A stretch of DNA of 61,167 bases from Lyophyllum atratum. Taxonomy: Eukaryota; Basidiomycota; Agaricomycetes; Agaricales; Lyophyllaceae. The notes beneath the pieces were generated by a model. It saw only the letters and a program-made list of their open reading frames with translations. It was not told the origin of the DNA and searched no databases. The position numbers were made by a program, and so were the translations under genes. This document shows, piece after piece, positions 32,311 to 42,885 of this stretch; the stretch's first letter is position 1; the number at the start of each line of letters is the position of its first letter. The stretch is from contig JACGCN010000098.1 in assembly GCA_014905825.1 (NCBI GenBank), forward strand, positions 1 through 61,167, in the 5' to 3' direction.

Positions 32311-35194
32311 ATGTCGCTCCTGAATAAGCTCCTTCCACTCTTCCTAGTCGTCGCCGGTTCCACCTTCAGCACGGCCTCTCTCATCGTAGCTTTCTTCTCC
32401 TTTGCACTCCACTGTCCAAATCTGACGCGCTGGCATTTAGCATCTTGATACCCATCTCGTCATCACACCAGATACTCGATGTTTCATTCTTGGCGTGCCA
32501 TTCTCTGACCCTTCTGCCGCACGCGACCGTTTGAGAGACGACTCCACACGATGTGGCAACAGCGTCAATCGTCGTGTCCTGGACTCCTTGTTGACTCAGT
32601 GCATCGACCATGAACATGGCGAACGCGATGGTGTCTGCAGTGACCGAATCACCATCTTCCCTGACAGCATCTTGGCGTTCTCTCATCATCATGTTGAAAT
32701 TCGTCATTTCCTGAACCTTCGAACTTTGCTCGAGTGTGAAGATGATGACTCTGGTCACAAAAATGGCAGGAATCGCTCAAAATCTAGAGGCCGTGGCAGA
32801 GATCGGTCTCGAGATGATGGTCGCAGTAGGTCCGGAGGCCATAGCAGAGATCGGTCTGGAGATCATGGTCGCAGTAGGTCTAGAGACCATGGCAGCGATC
32901 GATCTCGCAGCAGTAGTCGTGATGAAAGTCACAGTAGGTCGAGAGGCCATAGCAGAGATCGGTCTCGAGATGAAAGTCACAGTAGGTCAAGAGGCCATAG
33001 CAGATATCGGTCTCTAGATCATAGTCGCAGCAGGTCCAGAGACCATAGCAGAGATCGGTCGCGAGGTCATAGTCGCAGTAGGTCTAGAGGCCGTAGCAGA
33101 GATCGGTCTCGAGATCGTGGTCGCAGTAGGTCTAGAGACCATGGCAGCGATCGATCGCGCAGCAGTAGTCGTGCGTCGCGGGATCGATCCACAAGTAGTC
33201 GACATTCGTCCCAGAACGACGACAGCGATCCAGATTCTGAGAGGTCCGGGGGAAATGGAGGCGACGGTGGCGATGGTGGCCGTGGTGGCAATGGAGGCAA
33301 TGGTGGCGACGGTGGCAATGGTGGTAACGGTGGCAATGGTGGCGACGGCGGTGATCACGAGGACCCTCACGGACGGGAACGTGATCGTTCGAAGTCAAAA
33401 GACCACGGCAAGGACGGTGGTGATCACCATAGACATAGCCCCTCATTGTCGAAAGATGAAGGCGGGAAGGGCGACGGTGGCAACGGTGGTCACGGCGGCA
33501 ATGGAGGAGATGGCGGTGGGCGCGGTGGAAACGGTGGTGATGGAGGCGATGGTGGTGACCGCCATGAGGACAACGATTCCTGTTCGGAAGATGACGATGA
33601 CAACGGCGGGAACGGAGGAGACGGGGGTGATGGTGGGGATGGTCGCGAAAGAGGCCACCATTCACAAGGTGACAATGACAATGGCGGCAACGGCGGCAAG
33701 GGAGGAGACGGCGGAGATGGCGGTGGGCGTGGTCACGGCGGCAATGGAGGTGATGGCGGTGGGCATGGTGGAAACGGCGGCAATGGAGGCGATGGTGGTG
33801 ACCGCCATGAGGACAATGATTCCTGGTCGGAGGGCGACGATGACAATGGCGGCAACGGAGGAGACGGGGGTGATGGCGGGCATGGTCGCGAAAGAGGCCA
33901 CCATTCACAAGGTTACAGTGGCAATGGCGGCAATGGCGGCAACGGAGGAGACGGGGGCGATGCCGGGGATGGTCGTGAAAGAGGCCACCATTCACAAGGC
34001 GACAGTGAAAATGATGATAAAGAAGGTCATGGTGACGACCGCCATGATCACAACCATTCTGGGTCAGATGGCGGAGACGGTGGTGACGGTGGGCACGGCG
34101 GGAATGGGGGGGACGGTGGGCACAGTGGCGAGCATCAAGGGCACCATAGCAAGGACGATAACAAGTCGTGGTCTGAAGATAGTCGCGAGGATGGTAGAGA
34201 TGATGCTCGTGGTGGAAATGGCGGTGATGGCGGTGATGGTGGTCGTGGTGGACGGGGCGGAAATGGAGGAGATGGCGGCGACGATCTAACGACGGATGAT
34301 CATCGTTCGCAGTCAAGTGGGGACGATGGATCTGGTGGGAGTGGCGGAAGTAGGGTAAAAGTAGCGACTGGTGGAGAACGTCAGCACGAAGGTGGCAAAG
34401 AAGAGCACTGCGAAGAGGCTAAATCGACCGGGAATGGTAAGCAGGGTGCACCTGATGGGTGCGGGAGAGAAGGTTCAGAGGAAGACTGTAAAAAAGACAG
34501 GTGCGAAGAAATGAAGTCGGACGGAGATGGTGAGAAGGGTCAACAGAAGCACTGTAAAGGGGAGGACTGTACAGGGAAGGAGAATGGTGGGAAAGCCGGG
34601 CCTCATGATCATGGGGAGAGCGGACAAGAAAGTCACGAGGAGGGCCGCAAAGAAGTCAACCTGGAAGAGACGAAGCCGGGTTGGAATGGTGGAAACGGTG
34701 CAATTGGTGGGCACGAGGGAAACGGCGAATTGTTGAAAGGAAAACATCACGGGAAGCTTACGTCCAGCGGAAATGGTGGTGCTGGTGGCGCTGGGGGAAA
34801 TGGCGGTGATGGCAGTGGGGGCGGCGATGGCGGAACTGGCGGTGCCGGTGGTAACAGAGGGGATGATGGTGATGAACGTCATCGTCGAGATAATCATCTT
34901 GAAAATAGTGGTGGTGCTGGTGGTGCCGGCGGTGCTGGCGGCAGTGATGATGAACACGAGGGAAAGTCCGCAGAGGCTGGTAGGAGTGGTCCCGGTGGTC
35001 CCGGTGGCAATGGTGGACACGGTGCTAATCGAGGATGGTTCAAACCGAGTGGACACGGTGGGCCGGGCGGCCCAGGCGGTATCAGTGGAAGCGATGCAAA
35101 TGGAAATCGTCACCCTGGAAAGCCATCGTTTCCGGGTTATCCTGGCCGCCCTCCACACGCACGAGGGTTCGATGACTCAGTCGATCAAACCTAG
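32311..35194 (+). CDS. Secreted-type protein: small Cys domain, RS repeats and a giant Gly-Gly-X tail
   Basis: No family recognised. I place the start at the ATG at 32311, giving a signal-peptide-like exon (MSLLNKLLPLFLVVAGSTF...). A 55-base intron (32386-32440, GTAGCT..TTTAG, phase 0) joins it to HLDTHLVITPDTRCFILGVP. The long frame itself has no ATG near its beginning, which supports this exon. The product is about 942 residues: a domain of about 90 residues with three to five Cys and an ILGVPF block; about 130 residues of RS/RD/GHS repeats; then hundreds of residues of GGN, GGD and GGR triplets broken by acidic/His spacers (HHSQGDN-like). A Lys/Glu-rich linker and a second Gly-rich block (GGAGGAGG, GPGGPGG) follow. 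Gly-Gly-X repeats can form polyglycine-II helices. RS repeats are usual in nuclear splicing proteins, so if the first exon is wrong a nuclear role is possible. It converges on the Zn2Cys6 gene at 35320. Confidence 0.7.
32386..32440 (+). other. Phase-0 intron after the signal-peptide exon
   Basis: GT at 32386 and TTTAG ending at 32440, with CTGAC as a good branch-site candidate about 15 bases before the acceptor. It joins ATC to CAT in phase 0. The equivalent position in the gene at 48426-49063 also has a phase-0 intron. Confidence 0.65.
32790..33185 (+). repeat. Coding minisatellite, RS-type repeats
   Basis: Imperfect direct repeats of roughly 24 and 48 bases built on GATCGGTCTCGAGAT and CATAGTCGCAGTAGGTC, encoding alternating Ser-Arg, Arg-Asp and Gly-His units. 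Because the units are multiples of three, all copies remain in the frame of the surrounding gene. Confidence 0.85.
33247..34290 (+). repeat. Coding minisatellite, Gly-Gly-X repeats
   Basis: A 9-base period (GGTGGCAAT / GGAGGCGAC) repeats with small changes and encodes GGN, GGD and GGR. A longer unit of about 200-260 bases (spacer HEDNDS...GRERGHHSQG plus a Gly-rich stretch) recurs about three times between 33540 and 34010. The plus strand is very G-rich, so long false open frames exist in two other frames. A second, more diverged Gly-rich block lies at 34770-35090. Confidence 0.9.
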
Positions 35195-35319
35195 GTTGCG
35201 GTCATCCCTGTGCTATATTTCTTCCTGTAAATGCAGCTTGATAGTCGGGTTTCATTGTGATCACCATATAAAACAAATAAATGAACATCCTAAAGGCACG
35301 AGCGGGGCTCAAGCGACTT

Positions 35320-38300
35320 TTACCAGATAATAAGCATAAATTTAAGGGGATCTTCTATTCCACGACGGCGTAGCCCATCGAAACGTTCTGCAAATCTTCC
35401 CATGTCCACCCATCTAATTTCAGGAATTGAAGTGAGCTCTACATTGGACAAGGCCTGAAAAACCACTTGCTCACACTGAGGTTGTTGTAGCCACAGCATT
35501 GCCACATCACTGACATCCATGCTGGTCTCGCCAGCCGGCATCGCGATCGGCCACTGGTCATTGCTGTGAGCTATGGAGGGCATGCCGCGGTTAATCGTTC
35601 AATCCCGAATTTTTGGTTTAGAGGACTCGCTTTGTGGCATGTATGACACGGATGGATCTGCATACAAGGGCATGCCTAGCTCTCCGGAAGATTGCACGAC
35701 ATTTTGAGCGTGTTCATTTTCATTTCCCCACCAATCGTTAAGACCAACGGTGCCATCTAACACAGCTCCATCGGACATGTTTTGGTCCCCACCCACCCAT
35801 GAATGCGAATCATACGACCAGGTATCGTCCTGGGGTGCCTGTGAAGCATCATCTTGGTCAGGGGTGTAGTGAGGATCACCTTCTTGGCCTTGTGGAAATT
35901 GTGGCGTATAGTCGGCTGGCGATGGGGTGTCGAGAGGAGCATCGTCATTTTTACGTTTCTGACTCGCCTCGGCAGATGGCGCTGTTAGGGGGACGTCACC
36001 ATAAGCGGCGAGTTCGCGGATGATGTCGCTGGAAAGATAGTTGAGCAAGTGATCACCAATGACAGGCCATCCTTACGCAAATCGACCAGCTGTAGTCCAC
36101 CTGCATAAGGCAGTCAGCTGGATCCGCAAGAAAAGTATCCTGTCTTACCTTTTTTCGAGTCTGGAGAATAGAGAAATGCAGTCCTGCACGTTCTTTACAT
36201 CTTCGCTTATCCCTCGAGGAAGATTGGAAGATTTAAGGTTTGTCCAATAATTGAGAAGGAGCACAATAGCAGATGTAAATATTGCGAACTATATCTCTGT
36301 AAATTCGTGCAAGAGATAATTCGAGGTAGTATTACTTGCCTGTACTGGAGGAAAGGGTAGATAGGTCCCCTGCTGTGATTGCGACTTCAAGATGTGAGCG
36401 CATGATCGGGCCGCATTGGTGCAGATCGCCAGTGACGGGAAAGGTAGAGGAGATGGTTTTTTCGGCGAAGGAATAAAAGATCGGTGAACGAGTATTCGTA
36501 CATGATGGTAACATGCGTGCAGCAAGGCCGATTGCTCGTGAAAAACATTGCCTGGAGAAACAGAGATCCACTTGACTGATTTGCGTGAGTAAGTAAGATA
36601 CACCGAGGAAACTTTGCTTACGATGGTGAGGAATATGTTCAAACCACTGGTTCAACTCAGAGTCGAGATGAGCCACGACATTCTCGTCACTTTGTCCGCG
36701 AGCTGGGCCACGAAATCTCTTGGGTTGATTGACGGCGTGCTAGAGGGGAAAAGGTGAAACTTCCAGTTATGATCGTAGCTACCTCTCACCGACATACCAG
36801 GGTACGTTGAGCGTACTCAAGAATTTCGATTAATTTCACATACGCAATAAAAGCAGAAACCTTGGACGGTTTGCCCTCTGGTTGCAAAAACGTCGACGCC
36901 AGGTCTGCCGTCTCCCAATACTCGTCATCACATTCGAGTGGCAAATCTAAATCAAAGCTATATTGACATAAGCATTTCGATTCTGATACCACACGCAGGG
37001 ATCGCGATCGACCCACTCATCAGAAATGGTGGCTCGTGGACGTCCAAGAAAGGAGCATACTATGGCATCGACACACATGAGCACCCAAAAGCATCTTTTC
37101 CATAGCTCATTCTCGACCGACGGCTTTTGGTTCAGCTTCTTGCGGTGGGCACCAACGTCTTGTGCATGACGGATGCCGATCCCGATTATCACCCAACAGG
37201 CTTCTGGTTGAGATGTTCCTTGAGTATACAACACGGATAGCTGGAAATTGAATCCTGAGAGGCAGTAATTAAATGTGTGGCAGGAAACGCACGCATATTG
37301 TCTGCAGTTCGTACAACGAAGGTGTGCGAGAAGATGATCGCCAACACTGCCGTATTTGACGAAACCATTTCCAACCAGAGGAGTGACGTGAAGCAAAGCC
37401 TTCCGAAAGAACCCGAGGATCGTCCGAATACCTCGATGCTACAGCGCAGACCCCAAGGACTGTGGCCCCGAAATGATGATTGCTTAGATATAGTTCTTCT
37501 TTCACTGCTTTTTCATACGTTGGCTGGTGTAACAAAGGAAAGTGTGCATTGACTTGATCAAAATATATCCCAACCAGCGCATGCAATAGTTCGGGATCGG
37601 GAAATTCATATGGCGTTAGCTCCTCCTCAGAAAGAGACTCCCACTACGATAACCTTGAGTTGTGATTCGGGATTCCATAAGAATGCAACATACCGGATGC
37701 ACATTCCAAAACTGAGGCCGGCGATAGCCAAAATGGTCCTCTGGCATTGCCGTGTTTCCAGCTCCACCCCCAATTTGTATCGCAGTTCCCAGAAGCGACA
37801 TAGTACTAGAGGGTCCAAAATGGCGTGTATGAGAGGATGTAATCGTCAGGCGCTTTAACTGTGCATAGAGATCAATCTCATCACTGCTGGTCGAAGTCGC
37901 CCCCGAATGACCTGGCTGAGCATCTTCAGACATTTCTGGGGACGGGGAACGCCCCGAGAGGCTTGATTTGACTGGTGTACTGCTGCTAGACTCTTTGAGG
38001 TCCGAGATTTCCTGCTCCAACTTGAAAATGTGTTGAGAAAGAACCAGAAAAGGAAGTTGGGTATGGAAATCGATAGAGGAAGATGGGGGGAGCAGAGGTT
38101 GGACGAGAGGGTGGATTATACTTTGCAAATCTTCCTGTAATTTTCCTAACTGTGGTGCGAGGCGTAAAGGGCCCTTAAGAAGTGGTTCCGAGAAAGGTTT
38201 ATTGCTCATGGAAGGCATATGGGAATCAGAGAGCTCATTTGAAGGTGCGGTGCGTTTCTTTTCGAATAACGTAAGTTAGGCGCTTCAATTTATACTGAGT

Positions 38301-38596
38301 GCACGGAGACACACCCGAGCGCTGCTATGAGTGCAATCAGAACTGAAAGCAATGCAGTTCGAGCAGCGATTATGGGGCATGACTGCAGAGTCACCTGCAA
38401 GAGAATGTCATCTAGCTTCTAGTTCAGGTGTAACAAACACTCCTACACCTAACTATAGGAGTAGAGTTTAGACCTTTCGGGAGTGGAAAGACTGAAATGT
38501 AGTACTTTTCTTCTGTTTGCAAATATCGCATGCACCTTGCAGCCTACGCCGTTTGTATAGAGCTGGATGGGAGGGATGTTCCACGGACTGCGACAT
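35320..38596 (-). CDS. Zn2Cys6 transcription factor with fungal regulatory domain (copy 1)
   Basis: Nuclear regulator. The start at 38596 gives a basic lead-in (KRRRLQGACDICKQKK), then a 6-base microexon (38447-38452), then DSAVMPHNRCSNCIAFSSDC. With the microexon the cluster reads CDIC..KKIRCDS, with all six Cys. A Ser/Pro-rich linker with a short coiled coil follows (HIFKLEQEISDLKE), then the fungal-specific regulatory domain: YFDQVNAHFPLLHQPTYEKA, FGATVLGVCAVASRYSDDPR, ELWKRCFWVLMCVDAIVCSF, LGRPRATISDE, ECDDEYWETADLA and NQWFEHIPHH. The C-terminus is acidic and Gln/Asp-rich, typical of activation regions. The last exons are uncertain. One frame stops at 35599; a weak GTCCTC donor would carry it on through MDVSDVAMLW to a stop at 35320, and I prefer this because the paralogue's end is similar. 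It converges on the repeat protein gene (125 bases between stops) and is divergent from RNASEH2B. Confidence 0.85.
38447..38452 (-). other. 6-base microexon in Zn2Cys6 factor, copy 1
   Basis: Sequence TTAGGT on the minus strand, preceded by acceptor CTATAG and followed by donor GTAGGA. It links ...AAA A to GT GAC TCT and supplies Ile-Arg and the first base of the third cluster Cys. Flanking introns are 53 bases (38453-38505) and 52 bases (38395-38446). Without it the third Cys is missing. Confidence 0.75.
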
Positions 38597-38868
38597 GGCT
38601 TTGACACAGGAATCGTTGACCAGGTGGTGTAGATGTGAACTGAGAGCGATGTAGCTTGGACTGTGCCGGCACCACTGACCAACCACTGACAGTCCGCAGT
38701 GCAGCAGTGTAAACGGAGTCCGAGACACTACTCCGCGATAAATTTACTATGGTGTCGTATATCAGACAGCGACAAATACTGCACAATAACGCGTAAATTG
38801 GGTCATGGTGCCGACAACCTCAGTTCAATTGTCTATTTATCACACTTCCCCTACTGTTCTTCCCCAGA

Positions 38869-40158
38869 ATGACCACACACATGGGGGTTCTCCCAATAGG
38901 TAATGAGCACCTGAATCACGTCCGACTCACCTAATCAAGAGATATCAGATCTTATACACGCTTTGTCTGCCACACTGGAACAAAAAGACGCGTCTACTGC
39001 CAGCCTCTCATTTATACGGCTTCCCCACCCTCGTACCGGTGAGTCGCCAGCCATTAATCCAGTCCCATTTTTGAACTTTTCAAGGCCTTCCTTCCCTGTT
39101 CCTACCCTCCGAAACACCGTCCAACGCGTCCCTGCCCTATACCCAAAGCAGGATCCTAGAGGTACAGGCAGTGTCACCACCAGATTCACGCTCATGGTTT
39201 CTTGATGAAGAGGTAGTAGCTGGTAAGCGAGTAATTGTATGACCTTTCAATCCCACCATGACGTTTTGACAGACGGAAAGCTCTTAATCATGACCCCCAT
39301 CGATCCTGCCTTCCTGCTTATTCCGATTTTGCAAGCGGCGCACCCTGTAAGACACTAGATCTCGTCCTACAAGAATGGCTTTCACCTATGAGGGTTGACA
39401 GAATGATGGTTCGCCGGGGTCCTACCGCCCTGTAGAAGATATCTTTGAAGACGCTTCTGTTAAACTACGATTGCACGCAACACCTGGAGAATCAGATAAT
39501 TCCTCCCCAATACTTTGTAGAGACATTCTTCGGTTTGGCTCCTTGGCAGGCGTCAAGGACGCCCTCAAACATCTCTGCGATGTTAAAGAGATAACCCCGG
39601 AGATAACCGTTTATAGGCTGTCCTTGCCTAAGGTCCTGGAGTATCTTTGCGCCAAAGTTACTCGTCTCTCTGCCCTCGAGGTGCTTGAAGTTTCGACAAC
39701 TGCAATACGCGGCTTAGCGAAGGATGGGCTTATGGAGGATGGGAGAGAGACCCTTCTACAAGGTATAATGTTCGCAGTCTTCATATCGTCTTCTGACACG
39801 TTGTCCACAGTGGGCCGCATCCGGGCTGCATGCGATCTACTCGGTCATTATCTCTCACCAGATGTGCGAACTCTATTAATTGGGTCGTATGAGTAAGTTT
39901 CCTACGGTGCAACACAGAGTTCTCACTGAAATGTTTTTCCTTTCTAGTTTTACTATGCTCGACGCCTATTTGCAAACCATAAAGGACGATGCCGCGGCGG
40001 CGGTGGTCGAGACGAAAAATGGGAGGACCAAAGATAAGGCGACGATCGGAGATGAGAAAAAGAGGAAAAACACGAAAGGATCTCAGGGTGTTGAGAAACT
40101 GAAAAAGGCCAATGTGAATGGAATGGCGAAGCTTTCAAGCTTCTTTAAGAAGACGTAG
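38869..40158 (+). CDS. RNASEH2B: Ribonuclease H2 subunit B
   Basis: Accessory subunit of the nuclear enzyme that removes ribonucleotides from DNA. Exon 1 (ATG 38869, MTTHMGVLPI) joins DLIHALSATLEQKDASTASL in phase, then FIRLPHPRTGESPAINPVPF. A later exon has the family hallmark for this subunit, SWFLDEEVVADGKLLIMTPI followed by DPAFLLIPILQAAHP. The winged-helix part follows (RLSLPKVLEYLCAKVTRLSA, RAACDLLGHYLSPDVRTLL). The Lys-rich C-terminus ends NGMAKLSSFFKKT, a PCNA-interacting-type motif, consistent with this subunit's known link to PCNA. Six or so exons without breaks. The start codon is 272 bases from that of the divergent Zn2Cys6 gene. Confidence 0.9.
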
Positions 40159-40278
40159 AAGTTCATACTCCGCGATTTGCATCCTCTATATAGCTTGAAC
40201 CTCGCTCTTCCTTTCTGTTTCTTCCAGTTTCCATGCCCGTTCTCGCCGGGCCGTATTGCCTCTTGTCCTACTCCTCAC

Positions 40279-42747
40279 ATGCACTGTTCAACCTCGGATA
40301 AGAAAAGCTACGCCGACAAAGCTGTTCAGACCCAAGATGAAAGGGCATCGACTCCTGGTCGGAATTCGTCAAAACATATGCATTCTCACAACACGCTAAG
40401 ACTCAAATCAAGAGATACTGTTGAACACTTGACTTCTTCCTCGGACGAGAAGACGATCGCATCACATGCCGCATATATATACTCCTCACCCTCAGATTCT
40501 CAGTTGGGTTCGAGTCGACCGCCCTTGGCATCTCCCAGTCGTCGCACATATAAACACCCCCAACTACCATACAGTCGACCAACTCATGGCAACAATCCAG
40601 ACAAACGCATCGCATCATTCCCTGAGACGGTAGCGTTGAAGGCTTTTGGTGCCACGTTGACAGTCCCTAGCACCATCGATGGACCTTCACTGCGCGTGGT
40701 GTCTCTACCAACGTTTGAGACGGGCACGCTTTCCGGATCACCCACGATGACCGAGGATAATTCATCTCTAGAATATCTTGAAAGATCCACCGACAGGTCT
40801 TCCCGGCGTTCTTCCGGAACTGGGTCTGTTCACTTGATGCATAACTTTCCGCCTTCCGATATGCCGGACACCCCGTCCCCGCCTTCGTCCCCAGAATCGA
40901 TCTTGATTTCCGGCAGAGGTCCTGGTTTGCCAAGGTCCTTCCTCTACGAGACTGGCCTCTCCGCTGACAGCGCGTTCATTGCTGCAAGCGAGGACGAAAC
41001 AGGTGAGAATGTCTGAGCCAGTAGCATATCGAATCTCCATTCTTGATAATTGAATTATACTCTCTCGTTCTAGGATGGATCACTTGGGCGAGCTCTCCTC
41101 CGCGACCGATACCTGCGCTCCATGGTCCACTTTCCTTGCCTTATGCTCGGTGCCCATCGTAAGTGCTGCGTTTAATGTTACACCGCCGTAATATTTAGCA
41201 TGTGTAGAGGTGCGGAAGGCACCATTATCGAGGATGCGGACCTTCCCCGAATGATATGGGGCCTTGATCTACCTGCCGAAACTAAAAGTAAAACCACACG
41301 CAAAGAAAATGGCATCCACACGACAGCCCACGGTACTGCTTCACGGAGAGTCCCTGTTTCCCTGTCACTTCGTCTACATTCGCCTGAGAGCGCCGAACCC
41401 CGATTCGAGGGAAATGGGACGCTACGCCATGAAAGCCTTGCCGCAAGGTGTATAGATAGTAGAACGGACAGCTCCCACAGAAATTACTCAAGGAACCAAT
41501 GTGTCTGGAACGATACACCAATCCAAATTCATAGGCCATTCGACGGGGGCGAATACCCTACACGAGCTGGCGATGTTGGTTCTGACTGGCGAGATGGTCA
41601 CACTTCATTCCTTCCAGAAGACCATAAGCGATCCGACCTGAAATCCTCGGCTCCAACTTTCATACCAAGTATTCTGACACGTCAACCCGTGTCGGGAACC
41701 TATCCGCGTATATTCCTCGAACCTCGTCCAGGTTCTCAAATTACTGCTGGGCGTCGACTTTCCGCCATAGAGATCGCCCAAAGATATAGAATCGAGCAAG
41801 AACAAAGTGCTCTCCCAACTCCGCCAAACTCTTCTTCGCCTTTATGGTCTCCAAAGTTCACTCGTTACACCCCTTCGTTGCCTTCATTACAGGGGCCTGG
41901 TCTTTATCCTATCCCGCAAGCTATCACAGAACCCGTATATACCTTTGGAGCGACTTCCCCCTCAGGAAGAGATTTCTCAGAAGAACTTCGCCAAATCGAG
42001 GGCGCCAAGCGAAAGCTCAATAAAATCATTGGACTGCCAGGTGTTACCCGCAAAGATTTCAACTGGAATGTCCCAGACCCCTTGTCTCCCATCCCGACCT
42101 CTCAAGATTCATTCCATCGTTCTTCTCCTGCAATCGATATATCTGGAACTCTCAAGGAACAATTAGCTTCTGTCTCTCACTCAGTCAACCCCAGGATTCA
42201 AGATACCATCTCGCCAACCCTCTCCACATCTCGAGTGAACGTGCCCGTTGCCCAACCACGAAACGTACTAGGCCAGAAACCGCAATCGATCCCATTGGCA
42301 TGTCTCATGCAGCGACGCCTGTCTTCTGTCGCAGAGGAAGAGGCAAATTGTTCCACGAACCAAGAGAGCCATCTATCGAATGGCCACGGCAGACCTTCAC
42401 ATTTGCACCTCGCACATGAAGAGCAAGTCCACAAGGCCGATCCTCCAGGCTCGACGTTCAGCAAAAATATGCAATTGGACTCGCAACCCGCACACGCGGG
42501 GCCCGGTAACTGGAACAGGTCGAAATCAGTTGGCAAGAGAATGGTCCAAGGTGGAAACGCGGGCGACGAGAGACTCCACGAAGCAACGTTGATAGGGAAA
42601 GATGGCAGGGAAAAGGAGAATAGATCAAGTTCTTCCGAGGAAACGAATACCAAGAAAGCGATACCAAGGAAGAAGTGGAGACCACGAAAGAAGGCTATTG
42701 GCAATTTCAGTTCCCAACCCCAGATCAACAACAATAGCCAAGGATGA
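40279..42747 (+). CDS. Large disordered protein, function unknown
   Basis: I do not recognise a family. I chose the ATG at 40279 (MHCSTSDKKSYADKAVQTQD) over an in-frame one at 40177 whose extra residues are hydrophobic and look like leader sequence. Exon 1 is Ser/Pro-rich to about 41003. A short second exon carries a compact aromatic block (GWITWASSPPRPIPALHGPL, SLPYARCPS) joined to GAEGTIIEDADLPRMIWGLD. This is the only part that looks folded or strongly constrained. The third exon (about 500 codons) is Ser/Pro/Arg-rich with one helical stretch (FSEELRQIEGAKRKLNKIIG) and a basic end (KKAIPRKKWRPRKKAIG) that could be a nuclear localisation signal. It converges on the PrpD gene with 138 bases between stops. 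Confidence 0.75.
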
Positions 42748-42885
42748 GTGATTCGTAAACGCAGCTGTGGATGTCGAAGTTTTTGTTCGGCTGTGTTCAA
42801 TATGTTCTCGAACCAGTTTTCCTGCCTGTTATGGCTCGCTACGTTTCAGGTCCATGTAATTGTCTATACTCTACATGGCAAACAA

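Noticed and set aside
33117..34316. Long open frames of about 390 codons on both strands inside the Gly-rich gene
   Set aside because: They are by-products of the 9-base repeat, which lacks stops in several frames. Their translations (Met/Ala/Val-rich or His/Arg-rich) look artificial, and the frame with the leader exon explains the region.
38395..38596. Zn2Cys6 cluster lacking its third cysteine
   Set aside because: The apparent loss disappears when the 6-base microexon is included, and the same solution works in the paralogue.
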